64,000 nt of DNA from Pseudomonas rhizoryzae (GTDB lineage: Bacteria; Pseudomonadota; Gammaproteobacteria; Pseudomonadales; Pseudomonadaceae). Position 1 is the stretch's first letter. Each line of letters starts with the position of its first letter. Under the pieces are notes generated by a model. That model was not told where the DNA came from and made no database searches. It saw only the letters and a program-made list of their open reading frames with translations. Shown here piece by piece: positions 26,922-35,437 of this stretch. Location of the stretch: NCBI RefSeq assembly GCF_005250615.1, contig NZ_SULM01000001.1:248001-312000 (forward strand). Direction: 5' to 3'. A program made the position numbers and the translations under genes.

Positions 26922-27224
26922 TCAGCCCAGTTGTGCCTTGAACAGCAGGGCATAGCCCAGCACCAGCAACGGCCACCCCACCACCGGCCCGAACAGCAGC
27001 CGCCACAGCCACAGCCGGGGCACGAAGCCGACGCCGTGGACCAGCCCGGCGGAGACACCGAGCATCACCGCCATCAGCAGCGGATGGCTGTAGTGGCCGC
27101 TGGCGTCGAGCATCAGCCCTGGGTGGATCAAGAGCAGCAGCGCCAGGGGGCCCGCCAGCAGCAGGGACAGCGTCCGCCCCAGCGGGTGGACGCGGGGTAG
27201 GGCTTCAGCATTCGGCGTCGTCAT
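26922..27224 (-). CDS. Cyd operon protein YbgE-like
   Basis: 100-aa membrane protein with about three hydrophobic segments (LLLAGPLALLLLIHPGLMLD; HPLLMAVMLGVSAGLVHGVG; VVGWPLLVLGYALLF). The GFVPRLWLWRLLFGP stretch and its position as last gene of a cydABX operon match the YbgE family. Its ATG at 27224 lies inside the end of cydX (20-bp overlap). It is thought to help assembly or function of the bd oxidase; its exact role is unknown. Confidence 0.8.
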   Translation of the reverse strand: MTTPNAEALPRVHPLGRTLSLLLAGPLALLLLIHPGLMLDASGHYSHPLLMAVMLGVSAGLVHGVGFVPRLWLWRLLFGPVVGWPLLVLGYALLFKAQLG

Positions 27225-27321
27225 GGACGTCCAGCTCCCGGGTGCTTTCCAGCCAGAGGGCGTTGATGATGCCGAAGCTCGCGGCGAGCAGGACACCGAG
27301 AATCCAGGTGAAGTACCACAT
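27205..27321 (-). CDS. cydX: Cytochrome bd oxidase small subunit CydX
   Basis: 38-aa single-pass protein MWYFTWILGVLLAASFGIIN followed by ALWLESTREL and an acidic tail. The MWYFxWILG start and the ALWLE stretch are hallmarks of CydX, which stabilises haem binding in bd-type oxidase. The ATG at 27321 lies 26 bp after cydB, with AAGGAG just upstream on the minus strand. Confidence 0.93.
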   Translation of the reverse strand: MWYFTWILGVLLAASFGIINALWLESTRELDVHDDAEC

Positions 27322-27347
27322 GGCGAATCTCCTTGCAGGTGGCTCGA

Positions 27348-28487
27348 TCAGTAGAGGCCGTGGGGGTTGGCGTCGATGTAGCGGTCGTCGACCTTGCCCC
27401 ACATCCGCCGGTAGCTCCACAGGGTGTAGGCCAGGATGATGGGCACGAAGATCGCCGCGGCGACGAACATGATGCTTAAGGTGCGCTGGCTGGAAACGGC
27501 GTCCCAGACGGTAAGGCTCGACGCCGGGTCCAGGCTCGACGGCAGCACGAAGGGGAACAGCGCGCAGCCGGCGGTGGCCAGCGTACCGACGATGCCCAGG
27601 GCGGTGCCGGAGAAGGCGAGGCCTGCCTGGCGCCAACTGCTGCCGAGCAGCGCCAGGACGCTGCCCAATACGGCCACGACCGGGGCGATCAGCGTCAACG
27701 GCTGGGCCTGATAGTTGGCCAGCCAACCCGGATTGCCGGCGGTCACCACCTTGTGCAGCGGATTCAGGGCGCTGGCCGGATCGCCCTGGCTGACCAGCAG
27801 GTAGCCCTCGAAGCCATAGGCCAGCCAGACCCCGGCCAGGCCGAAGGTGGCCAGGTGCAGCAGGGCGCAGAGGCCGGTGGCGCGGCGGGCGCGCTCGCCC
27901 AGGGCCTCATGAGTGCGCAGCATCAGCCAGGCGCCGCCATGGGCGCAGAGCATGGCCAGACTGACCAGCCCGCAGAGCAGGGCGAAGGGATTGAGCAGGG
28001 CGAAGAAGCTGCCGTGATAGCTGGATCTCAGGGTGTCGTCGAGTTGGAAGGGCACCCCCTGGAACAGGTTGCCGAAGGCAACCCCGAACACCAGCGCCGG
28101 GACCAGGCTGCCAGCGAACAGGCCCCAGTCCCAGGCGTTGCGCCAGCGGGCGTCGTCCAGCTTGCTGCGGTAGTCGAAGCCGACCGGCCGCAGGAACAGC
28201 GCGAAGAGCACCAGCAGCAAGGCCCAGTAGAGCCCGGAGAAGGCGGTGGCATAGACCAGCGGCCAGGCGGCGAAGAGGGCGCCGCCCGCGGTGATGAACC
28301 ACACCTGGTTGCCATCCCAGTGCGGCGCGATGCTGTTGATGGCGGCGCGGCGTTCCTTGTCGGTCTTGCCGATCAGCGGCATCAGGATCATGGCGCCCAT
28401 GTCGAAGCCGTCGGTGAGGGCGAAGCCGATCAGCAGCACCCCGATCAGTACCCACCAGCTGAGCTTGAGCACTTCGTAGTCGAACAT
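27348..28487 (-). CDS. cydB: Cytochrome bd ubiquinol oxidase subunit II
   Basis: 379-aa polytopic membrane protein, partner of CydA in bd quinol oxidase. It has [20 protein letters not shown] near the N-terminus, [20 protein letters not shown], and about eight membrane segments, ending with [11 protein letters not shown]. Length and motifs match the E. coli CydB type, unlike the shorter CydB at 39724-40719. It lies 10 bp after cydA, with GAGGAG before the ATG at 28487. Confidence 0.96.
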   Translation of the reverse strand: MFDYEVLKLSWWVLIGVLLIGFALTDGFDMGAMILMPLIGKTDKERRAAINSIAPHWDGNQVWFITAGGALFAAWPLVYATAFSGLYWALLLVLFALFLRPVGFDYRSKLDDARWRNAWDWGLFAGSLVPALVFGVAFGNLFQGVPFQLDDTLRSSYHGSFFALLNPFALLCGLVSLAMLCAHGGAWLMLRTHEALGERARRATGLCALLHLATFGLAGVWLAYGFEGYLLVSQGDPASALNPLHKVVTAGNPGWLANYQAQPLTLIAPVVAVLGSVLALLGSSWRQAGLAFSGTALGIVGTLATAGCALFPFVLPSSLDPASSLTVWDAVSSQRTLSIMFVAAAIFVPIILAYTLWSYRRMWGKVDDRYIDANPHGLY

Positions 28488-28497
28488 GGCGGTCTCC

Positions 28498-30111
28498 TCA
28501 GACGTTGGCCGGGGTAGCGGGTTTGGCCACGGCGGCCTGGCGCAGGGCGTCGCCCACCTGGGCGGCGCGTTCGTGGAAGTAGCGGCCGGTATGCAGGCTG
28601 CTCGGGCCGCGGCGGGCGAAACGGATCATCAGGTAGAGCTCGACGATCAACAGCAGGGTGTAGAAGGCCACCAGGGCGCCGATGGAGCCCAGCAGGTCGC
28701 CCGCAGCCAGGGTCGAGGCCGACAGATGCGTGGGCAGCACCTCGCTGATGGTCCAGGGCTGGCGACCGTGCTCGGCGACCCACCAGCCGGTCTGGGTAGC
28801 GATCCAGGGCAAGGGCAGGCTGACTAGCGCCCACTTCAGCAGCCAGGGCTTCTGGAGTTCGTTGCGGCGGGTCGAGGCCCAGAAGGCGCAGACGAACAGC
28901 GCCAGCATCAGCACGCCACAGGCGACCATGAGGCGGAAGGTCCAGAACAGGCTGGCGACGCCGGGAATGGTGTCCAGGGCGGCCTGGCGTACCTGTTCGG
29001 GCGTGGCCGTGGTGGGATCGTTCACGTACTTCTTCAGCAGCAGGCCATAGCCAAGGTCGTGCTTGCGGGCGTCGAAGGCGGCGCGAGTGGTGGCCGTATC
29101 GTTACCGGCGCGTAGCTGCTCCAGCAGCGCATAGGCCAGGGCGCCGTTGCGGATGCGCGCCTCGTATTGCTTGACCAGATCCTTGATGCCGGTGACCGGT
29201 TCGGTGGTGGAGCGGGTGGCGATCAGGCCCATCAGGTAGGGGATCTTCACCGCATAGTCGGTGCGCATCTCCTGCTGGTTGGGAATGCCGAACAGGGTGA
29301 AGGAGGCGGGGGCTTCCTCGGTGTTCCACTCGGCCTCGATGGCGGCCAGCTTGACCTTCTGCACCTCGCCCACGCGATAGCCGGATTCGTCGCCCAGTAC
29401 GATGACCGAAAGCACCGCGGCCATGCCGAAGGCGGCGGCCACGGCGAAGGAACGCCGGGCGAAGCCGATGTCGCGACCCTTGAGCAGGTAGTAGCTGGAG
29501 ATGGCCAGCACGAAGATGGCGCCGGTGACATAGCCCGAGGCCACGGTGTGGACGAACTTAACCTGGGCGACAGGGTTGAGCAGCAGGGCACCGAAGTCCG
29601 TGAGCTCCATGCGCATGGTCAGGTAGTTGAATTCGGCGCCCACCGGATTCTGCATCCAGCCATTGGCCACCAGGATCCACAGGGCGGAGAGATTCGAGCC
29701 CAGGGCCACCAGCCAGGTCACCAAGAGATGCTGGCCCTTGGAGAGCCGATCCCAGCCGAAGAAGAACAGGCCGATCAGCGTCGATTCCAGGAAGAAGGCC
29801 ATCAGGCCCTCGATGGCCAGGGGCGCGCCGAAGATGTCGCCGACGTAGTGGGAGTAATAGGCCCAGTTGGTGCCGAACTGGAACTCCATGGTCAGGCCGG
29901 TGGTGACGCCCAGGGCGAAGTTGATGCCGAACAACTTGCCCCAGAACTGGGTCATGTCCTTGTAGACCTGTTTGCCGGTCATCACATAGACCGACTCCAT
30001 GATCCCCAGGATCACCACCAGCCCCAGGGTCAGGGGCACGAAGATGAAGTGATACAGCGCGGTCATGCCGAATTGCAGGCGTGACAGGTCCACGACGGAT
30101 TCCGAGATCAT
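28498..30111 (-). CDS. cydA: Cytochrome bd ubiquinol oxidase subunit I, long Q-loop type
   Basis: 537-aa catalytic subunit that oxidises ubiquinol and reduces oxygen to water at haems b558, b595 and d. The N-terminal haem His is in [13 protein letters not shown] (His21); EYQFG-like ([21 protein letters not shown]) and [13 protein letters not shown] regions are present, with AEHGRQPW near the C-terminus. The quinol-binding loop is long, about 65 residues longer than in the second CydA of this window, including [20 protein letters not shown]. That places it with E. coli-type CydA. It follows the small cydP gene by 33 bp. Confidence 0.96.
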   Translation of the reverse strand: MISESVVDLSRLQFGMTALYHFIFVPLTLGLVVILGIMESVYVMTGKQVYKDMTQFWGKLFGINFALGVTTGLTMEFQFGTNWAYYSHYVGDIFGAPLAIEGLMAFFLESTLIGLFFFGWDRLSKGQHLLVTWLVALGSNLSALWILVANGWMQNPVGAEFNYLTMRMELTDFGALLLNPVAQVKFVHTVASGYVTGAIFVLAISSYYLLKGRDIGFARRSFAVAAAFGMAAVLSVIVLGDESGYRVGEVQKVKLAAIEAEWNTEEAPASFTLFGIPNQQEMRTDYAVKIPYLMGLIATRSTTEPVTGIKDLVKQYEARIRNGALAYALLEQLRAGNDTATTRAAFDARKHDLGYGLLLKKYVNDPTTATPEQVRQAALDTIPGVASLFWTFRLMVACGVLMLALFVCAFWASTRRNELQKPWLLKWALVSLPLPWIATQTGWWVAEHGRQPWTISEVLPTHLSASTLAAGDLLGSIGALVAFYTLLLIVELYLMIRFARRGPSSLHTGRYFHERAAQVGDALRQAAVAKPATPANV

Positions 30112-30144
30112 CCCGGCAATCTCCTCAACTAAAAGAAAGGGGTG

Positions 30145-30288
30145 CTAGTCCAGCAGGTGGGCGCTGACCGCCCGGGCGGCGTCGGGCGGCACCGTGGGGG
30201 CGCTGAACCAGAGGCTCTTGATCACCAGCAGCAGCGCCAGCTTGAAGAGCAGGATGACCAGCAATTCCTTGACCAGGCGTCCGTTCAT
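30145..30288 (-). CDS. cydP: Putative small cytochrome oxidase subunit CydP
   Basis: 47-aa single-pass membrane protein: MNGRLVKELLVILLFKLALL then LVIKSLWFSAP and a short polar tail. Small proteins of this pattern immediately before cydAB are annotated as CydP. The ATG at 30288 has GAGG upstream. It is the first gene of the operon cydP-cydA-cydB-cydX-ybgE. A role in assembly or stability is inferred from position only. Confidence 0.75.
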   Translation of the reverse strand: MNGRLVKELLVILLFKLALLLVIKSLWFSAPTVPPDAARAVSAHLLD

Positions 30289-30368
30289 GGTGACCTCGCG
30301 AGCCGTGGCGCCGCTCCAGGACGGAGTGGCGGTTGCATGCAGGATGCGCCTGCTGGCCCTGGGCAAAA

Positions 30369-30382
30369 CTGATCCAGGTCAA
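30369..30382 (-). promoter_or_regulatory. ANR/FNR-like box upstream of cydP
   Basis: On the minus strand the sequence is TTGACCTGGATCAG, i.e. TTGAC-N4-ATCAG, matching 8 of 10 positions of the FNR/ANR consensus TTGAT-N4-ATCAA. It lies about 80 bp upstream of cydP. An oxygen-responsive activator here would raise the oxidase under low oxygen, as is known for bd oxidases. Confidence 0.6.
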
Positions 30383-30422
30383 TTGGCCAGTGGCCAGCAC
30401 CTGGGGCAGGTTGTCGCAGTCG

Positions 30423-30459
30423 TTCAGGTGGGGTTCAGAGGGGTTAAGACGGTGTTAAG
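30423..30459 (+). promoter_or_regulatory. Four in-phase TTMAG direct repeats (response-regulator site)
   Basis: TTCAG at 30423, TTCAG at 30434, TTAAG at 30444 and TTAAG at 30455: four direct repeats at 11, 10 and 11-bp steps, on one helix face. The last two form TTAAG-N6-TTAAG, the arrangement reported for the OmpR-family regulator BqsR (CarR) of P. aeruginosa. They sit about 90 bp before the small exported-protein gene. Which regulator binds is inference. Confidence 0.6.
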
Positions 30460-30548
30460 ACAGCGGGGCGCACAGTGAAGCCGTCACTGACGCCAGACCG
30501 CTTCCTTGTGGCGACGCCAGGCCCGAGTCTTCGACAGGAGGAATCATC

Positions 30549-30815
30549 ATGTCCATGAACGTCTTCAACAAGATGGCCGCCCTCGCCATGCTCAGCACCG
30601 CCAGCTATGCCGCCATGGCCAGCGAACTCAACGAGCGGCGTAACCAGGTCATGCCGCAGTCGAAGGTGGCGGAGGCGGATATCGCACCGGTCCAGCAGGT
30701 GACTCCCGTCGGCTGGGATCGCGTGCTCGATTCCAAAGCCTACGGCCCGGTCTCGGTGCGTTACCAGGCCCGTGCCGTGAGTCCGGACGTCTTGCGTAGC
30801 GCCGTGCTCGGCTAA
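30549..30815 (+). CDS. Small exported protein, 88 aa, hypothetical
   Basis: Short protein with a clear signal peptide (MSMNVFNKMAALAMLSTASY then AAMA, cleavage about residue 24), leaving a ~64-residue mature, hydrophilic periplasmic protein without Cys. A strong AGGAGG lies before ATG 30549. I do not recognise the family. The promoter region carries four TTMAG repeats, so it is probably an abundant, two-component-controlled envelope protein. It is divergent from the cyd operon and convergent with the histidine-kinase gene. Confidence 0.75.
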   Translation: MSMNVFNKMAALAMLSTASYAAMASELNERRNQVMPQSKVAEADIAPVQQVTPVGWDRVLDSKAYGPVSVRYQARAVSPDVLRSAVLG

Positions 30816-30829
30816 CGAACTTCTGCCAC

Positions 30830-30854
30830 GCGGTCCGCGTCTCCCGCGGATCGC
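30830..30854. terminator. Shared hairpin between convergent genes
   Basis: GCGGTCCGCG (30830-30839), a 5-nt loop and CGCGGATCGC (30845-30854) pair over 10 bp with one G-T wobble. It lies between the end of the small exported-protein gene and the end of the histidine-kinase gene, so it may serve both, although there is no T-run. Confidence 0.5.
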
Positions 30855-30862
30855 GGCTGAGC

Positions 30863-33331
30863 CTAGGCCGTCAGGTGCGTGGAGGCTTCCTCCAGAATCT
30901 GCTGCAGTCGGCGTGACAACTCGTCGACGGAATAGGGCTTGTGGATCAGCTCGAAGCCCTGGGTGCCATTGGTGGCGAGGACGTGGCTGTAGCCGGAGGT
31001 CAGCAGGATGGGGAGGCTGCGATACAGCCGGCGGATTTCGATGGCGAGTTCGAGGCCGCTCATGCCCGGCATGACGACATCCGAAAAGACCACGTCGTAG
31101 TGGTTCGGCTGCTCGACGAGCAGGGCCAGGGCCTGGTCGGCGGTCGTGGCCAGCACCGGGTGATAGCCCAGATCCCGCAGCGAATCGACGGCGAAGTTGC
31201 CGACTTGGACGTTGTCTTCGACCACCAGCACACGCGCGCCATGGCCATCGGCTACCGCCAGGGTTTCGCTCACGAGCAGAGGCGCGGCCTCGCCGCTCGC
31301 CTGCGGTAGATAAAGGTGGAAGGTCGTACCCCGGCCGACCTCGCTCGCGACCCGGATCTCCCCACCCGATTGCTTGATGAAGCCGAACACCTGGCTCAGC
31401 CCGAGCCCCGTGCCCTTGCCCACGCGCTTGGTGGTGAAGAAGGGTTCGAAGATCTGCGTGAGATGCTCCGGGGCGATACCGCTGCCATCATCCGCGATGG
31501 AAACCACCACCGAGGGGGTGGCGACCGCGCACGGGACAGCGCTGGTGGGCAGGTCGCTCACGGTCTTGACGCTGATGGTCAGGGTTCCGCTCCCCTCCAT
31601 GGCGTCTCTTGCATTGACCACCATGTTGACCAGCGCGGTATCGAATTGGCCCGGATCGGCGTAGACCAGGCAGGGCTGCTCGCAGAGGTCGAGGGTGATA
31701 GTGATGCGTGATCCCAGCAGCGTCCCCAGCATGTCGTGCAAGGCGCGGACGTTGGCGCTCGCCGAAAACACCTCGGGTGTGAGCGCCTGGCGTCGGGCGA
31801 AGGCCAGCAACTGGCCCGTCAGCTTCGCCGCCCGATCGACCGTGGTGGAAATGGCGCCGATATAGAGTTCGCGGCGTTCCTCGTTCAGCTTCGGGCGCTT
31901 GAGCAGGTCGCAGGATGACTTGATGACCGTCAGCAGGTTATTGAAATCGTGGGCCACGCCACCGGTAAGCTGACCGATCGCCTCCATCTTCTGCGCCTGG
32001 CGCAAGGCATCCTCGGCCGTCGCCAGGTCCTGTGCCTGCTGCCGTTGCTGGGACACATCGCGGACCGTGGCGTAGATCAGATCGGCGTTACGCACGGCAT
32101 TCCAGGACAACCACCGGTAGGAACCATCGCGGTGGCGGTAGCGGTTCTCGAAACTGATCACCGGCTCCCCCTGCTGGAGATCGGCCAGCGCCTGGCGGGT
32201 GGCGACCAGGTCATCGCTGTGGACGAAAGCCATGAACGGCTGGGCCTTGAGTTCCTCGATCGTCCAACCCAGCGTCATCACCCAGGCCGGGTTCAGGCTG
32301 AGGAAGAAGCCCTCGAGGCTCGCCACGCACAGCGGGTCGTTCGAGCATTTCCAGATCTGATCCCGCTCGGCGGTGCGCGCCGAGACCTGGCGTTCCAGGT
32401 CGTCGTTGAGCGTCGCGATCGCCTCGGCCCTGGCCTGCTGCTCCCGCTGGGCAAGGACGCGAGCGCTGATATCGCGCGAGATGCAGACGATCTTCGACTG
32501 GTCGGTGCCGGCAACCTCGAAGGGCGAACAGGAGACTTCCCACCAGCGTGGCTCGCCTCGAGCCGTGGGACAGAAGCCCTCGACTCGCGTGGTCTGGCCC
32601 CGGCCTGCTCGCTCTACGGCCTGCCTGATCTTCTTGCCTTCTTCTTCCGGCCAGAGCGAGGCGTATTCGACTCCCATGACCTGATCCACGGACTGCAACT
32701 GATTCAGCTCCAGGCCCTGGATGTTCATGAATTCGATATGCCCCTCGGCGGAGAGGACTTTCACGCAATCCAGGCTGGCCTTGAGCAGGCTGCGCGAAAA
32801 GGCCTCGCTGTGCAGCACGTTGCGGGCGGCGTTGAAGCGCCGTTGGGCGCCGATCTCCAGCGCGATCATGCCGGCGAACAGCTCGAAGGCAGGCAGAATC
32901 TCGGGGCTGCTGGGGCGGGCCGGCTGGGGATCTATGGCGCAAAGAGTGCCGAAGAAGCTGCCATCGTCCAGCACGATGGGCACGGAAATATAGCTGCGTA
33001 AGCCGTACTGCCTGGGTGTGTGATGGTCGCGGTAGAGGGCGTCCTGCTCCACGTCATCGATTACCACCGGCTGTCGATGGCCGCGAATCTCATCGCAAAT
33101 CGTCGACTCGACCACCAGCTCTCCACCACGCTCCAGGCCGAAGCCGATATGGTCGAGCGTGCGGCAGGCGATCCAGCGGTCATCGGTCACCCGGGCGACG
33201 GCGGCGAAGCCCATGCCCGTCATTCGGCACACCACTTCCAGGATCTTGGGAACCGCAGCGATTTCCCCGACCAGGTCGACATCTTCGTCGAGGCTGTACG
33301 CAGGGACTGGAGTTGGAATCAGGGTGCTCAT
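30863..33331 (-). CDS. Hybrid sensor histidine kinase (GAF-PAS-PAS-HisKA-HATPase-REC)
   Basis: 822-aa cytoplasmic kinase with no membrane segment. GAF domain about 25-170 (RSYISVPIVLDDGSFFGTLC), PAS about 180-300, a short coiled linker, PAS about 325-440, HisKA with the phosphorylated His in GGVAHDFNNLL, an HATPase domain with VVNARDAM (N box), DDGSGIAPEH, and GKGTGLGLSQVFGF, then a C-terminal receiver with the acceptor Asp in VVFSDVVMPGMSG and the conserved Lys in IHKPYS. The soluble GAF/PAS input suggests light, redox or small-molecule sensing, though no chromophore Cys motif is obvious. No separate response-regulator gene adjoins it. Confidence 0.92.
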   Translation of the reverse strand: MSTLIPTPVPAYSLDEDVDLVGEIAAVPKILEVVCRMTGMGFAAVARVTDDRWIACRTLDHIGFGLERGGELVVESTICDEIRGHRQPVVIDDVEQDALYRDHHTPRQYGLRSYISVPIVLDDGSFFGTLCAIDPQPARPSSPEILPAFELFAGMIALEIGAQRRFNAARNVLHSEAFSRSLLKASLDCVKVLSAEGHIEFMNIQGLELNQLQSVDQVMGVEYASLWPEEEGKKIRQAVERAGRGQTTRVEGFCPTARGEPRWWEVSCSPFEVAGTDQSKIVCISRDISARVLAQREQQARAEAIATLNDDLERQVSARTAERDQIWKCSNDPLCVASLEGFFLSLNPAWVMTLGWTIEELKAQPFMAFVHSDDLVATRQALADLQQGEPVISFENRYRHRDGSYRWLSWNAVRNADLIYATVRDVSQQRQQAQDLATAEDALRQAQKMEAIGQLTGGVAHDFNNLLTVIKSSCDLLKRPKLNEERRELYIGAISTTVDRAAKLTGQLLAFARRQALTPEVFSASANVRALHDMLGTLLGSRITITLDLCEQPCLVYADPGQFDTALVNMVVNARDAMEGSGTLTISVKTVSDLPTSAVPCAVATPSVVVSIADDGSGIAPEHLTQIFEPFFTTKRVGKGTGLGLSQVFGFIKQSGGEIRVASEVGRGTTFHLYLPQASGEAAPLLVSETLAVADGHGARVLVVEDNVQVGNFAVDSLRDLGYHPVLATTADQALALLVEQPNHYDVVFSDVVMPGMSGLELAIEIRRLYRSLPILLTSGYSHVLATNGTQGFELIHKPYSVDELSRRLQQILEEASTHLTA

Positions 33332-33421
33332 CGGGCCGCTCGTACGTTGCCCGGGCCGGGCAGTAGGGTGGGTAGCGAGCGACAGGGTGACGTCTCTAGG
33401 TTGCCGCGCTAGAGGCGCTCG

Positions 33422-33568
33422 TCACAGGCCGTGCCCGGCCAGTATACCGGTCACCCAAGCGGCGCGGTCGAACATGCTGTTGCAGTAAGGAGAGCCGTCG
33501 GCAAATACGACGAACGGTCCCGGACGGATCACGCCGTCGTTGGCAAGCCTCCAGACGGGAGCAGCCAT
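33422..33568 (-). CDS. Possible 48-aa ORF (weak)
   Basis: Minus-strand frame beginning MAAPVWRLANDGVIRPGPFV and ending WVTGILAGHGL, 11 bp after the DUF2790 gene. Composition is protein-like, with a Cys and no membrane segment, but there is no clear ribosome-binding site and no recognised family. It could be a decayed gene end. The rest of 33332-33579 shows nothing else. Confidence 0.2.
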   Translation of the reverse strand: MAAPVWRLANDGVIRPGPFVVFADGSPYCNSMFDRAAWVTGILAGHGL

Positions 33569-33579
33569 GGATAGCGGTT

Positions 33580-33834
33580 TCAGTTGTCGTCGTAGCAACC
33601 ATAGCCATACACGAGATAGTCCATCACGTGCTCCTGGCCCTGGTGATCCAGGTAATCGAGACGAGCCGGGACGATACCGCAGCGGCTGGTCAGATCGGTC
33701 TGGCTGATGACCTTGGCGACGTCGAGGTGGACGAAGAAGCCGGGCTGGTCGTGAATCAGCACGGGATCGCGGTCAGCGGCCAGGGCGGAGCCGGTGGCGA
33801 GCAGTCCGAAGATGGCGAGCATAAGCGCTTTCAT
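33580..33834 (-). CDS. DUF2790 small periplasmic protein
   Basis: 84-aa protein: signal peptide to about residue 20 (FGLLATGSALA), then a mature domain with YGYGC, GIVPARLDYLDHQGQEHVMD and two Cys, matching the DUF2790 family that is abundant in Pseudomonas. Several members of that family are reported as metal- or stress-induced, but no biochemical role is established. The ATG is at 33834. Confidence 0.85.
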   Translation of the reverse strand: MKALMLAIFGLLATGSALAADRDPVLIHDQPGFFVHLDVAKVISQTDLTSRCGIVPARLDYLDHQGQEHVMDYLVYGYGCYDDN

Positions 33835-33945
33835 GGTGAGTCCTCTGGGTGCTGGGTAAGGAGGGTGCTTACCGGCCACCTTAGGAGGGCAGGGGGGACC
33901 ACAGGCTGACCGGGCGATGACAAATCGGTCATGGACGCCGTTTGA

Positions 33946-34086
33946 CCCGAGGCGGAGCGCCCGTTGCGTTCTGACCTGGAGGTGCGACAGCTACGCCTGG
34001 CACCCCCCGACCGGATGGATCGCGACGCCCATGCCGCCAAGGTGCGCACCGCAGTGCGGCTGGCTGCTGCAGTAGCTGATCGGTAG
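33946..34086 (+). other. Unassigned open stretch, possible gene-end relic
   Basis: A frame without a start reads RSDLEVRQLRLAPPDRMDRD then AHAAKVRTAVRLAAAVADR and a stop, just before the truncated lrgB. It vaguely resembles the C-terminus of a LysR-type regulator, the usual neighbour of lrg/cid genes, but this is weak. Otherwise the 33835-34097 gap shows nothing. Confidence 0.2.
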
Positions 34087-34097
34087 AAGCAAGGATC

Positions 34098-34808
34098 ATG
34101 TCTGATCTTGGCGTCGCCAGCGTGCTGTGGAGCGGAGGAATTCCCTACGAGCAGTATCGCGGCGCCAGTGGCAAGCGCTCGCTGCTGCTAGGACCTACCA
34201 CCGTGGGCCTGGCTGTACCGCTCTACAAGAATTTTCAGCGCGTGACGGCGCTCCGCACGCCGCTGCTGATAATCCTGCTGGTAGGAGGCGTCGTCGGCGT
34301 CTCCCTGACCCTCTCCCTGGGCTGGCTGTTTGGCCTGTCCGACATCCCGTTGATGAGTCTGGTACCCAAGTCGGTCACCATGCCCATCGCCTTGCCGCTG
34401 TCGGATCATTTCGGCGGCATCGCACCCTTGACCGCCGTGATCGTGATGCTGACCGCAGTGATCAGCACGACCCTGGCGCTGCCGCTGCTCAAGGTGTTCA
34501 AGGTCGAGGATCCGGCGGCCCGTGGCCTGACCCCGGGCATGAATGGCCATGCCATCGGAACGGCCCGCGCCTTGCACGAAAGCGCGGAAACGGCAGCCTT
34601 TTCGGCGCTGGGCATGATCCTGCTCGGGATCGTCACCGCGCTCCTTCTCCCCCTGGTACAGGGCGGCCGAGCGGCAATGGCCTGGCGAGCCGGGCAGGCG
34701 CGCCAGCAGCTGCCTGTCATGGATAAACCCGGGGTTGGCCCCACGCCAATCGGCCAGACCCGACTTCAGCTGCCGCCCAGTCATCATTCTCGACACTTCA
34801 TGCGATAA
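34098..34808 (+). pseudogene. LrgB/CidB-family membrane protein, N-terminally truncated
   Basis: 236 codons encode most of an LrgB-type protein: GIPYEQYRGASGKRSLLLGP then TTVGLAVPLYKNFQRV, LVPKSVTMPIALPLSDHFGG, and GMNGHAIGTARALHESAETA. LrgB proteins normally have 35-40 more residues with a first membrane helix before this; here a stop lies in frame at 34077-34079, so they are missing. The C-terminus continues into about 45 unconserved residues (ending HHSRHFMR), suggesting a frameshift or lost stop. The usual partner LrgA/CidA gene is absent. Probably inactive, though a shortened product cannot be excluded. Confidence 0.7.
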
Positions 34809-34890
34809 CCGTTGCCAGCGAGAAGACCGTGCGGAAGATGATGGCACTAGGCCAGTCGACGGTCGGCAGCCGTGCCTATAGGGCGAGATC

Positions 34891-35112
34891 ATGGGCAGCG
34901 AAGACAACGACATTCAGACATCCCTCCAGCAGCTCGGTCAGCTGAAGCTGGACAGCAGCCTAGACCAGACACGCGGTGATCGAAGCTTCATGGATCGACT
35001 GGTGGCGGTGCTCGAAGAATGCGGTGTGGACGATCGCACCGACGAAGAAAATGCCCTGCTCGAATGGGCGCGAACCTGCCAGCGGCAGGCGGCTAGCGAC
35101 CCCGCCAGCTAG
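34891..35112 (+). CDS. Small acidic cytoplasmic protein, 73 aa, hypothetical
   Basis: 73-aa soluble protein rich in Asp, Glu and Gln with predicted helices (LQQLGQLKLDSSLDQTRGDR; VAVLEECGVDDRTDEENALL). It has no membrane segment or signal peptide. The ATG at 34891 has GGGCGAG upstream. A decayed, frameshifted copy of its second half lies at 38506-38590, supporting a real former gene. I do not recognise the family. Confidence 0.6.
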   Translation: MGSEDNDIQTSLQQLGQLKLDSSLDQTRGDRSFMDRLVAVLEECGVDDRTDEENALLEWARTCQRQAASDPAS

Positions 35113-35437
35113 GCGGCCGTCGACGCCGTCGGGCTCGAGCGCGAGCGCCTGTCCCGGTCCTGCGCTACGCCTTGGCGCCCTTGCCCAGCCGGGTATTCGC
35201 GGAGCTCCGTTTCGAGCCGGTTGCTGGGTCCGGAGTGAGCGGTACCGTCGCCCACGCCGCTCTTGGCTGGCCATCGGCAGTCCTGTCGACGTCCACCAGG
35301 GCGGCGTCAGCACCAGGCCCGTCGTTCGGACAAGGCCAAGGCTCTACCCTTCGCCGTGGTGTCGAGCACGGTAGCGCTCCGCCGATCCGAAACAGCGGAT
35401 GCGGTGAAGCGCTGTCGTCGCGCCGGGTGGCGCTGCG
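35113..35437. other. 325-bp gap, nothing recognised
   Basis: GC-rich sequence between the small acidic protein gene and the universal-stress-protein gene (which ends here). Open frames exist on both strands, but none has conserved protein features or a ribosome-binding site. No terminator hairpin with a T-run was seen. Confidence 0.5.
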
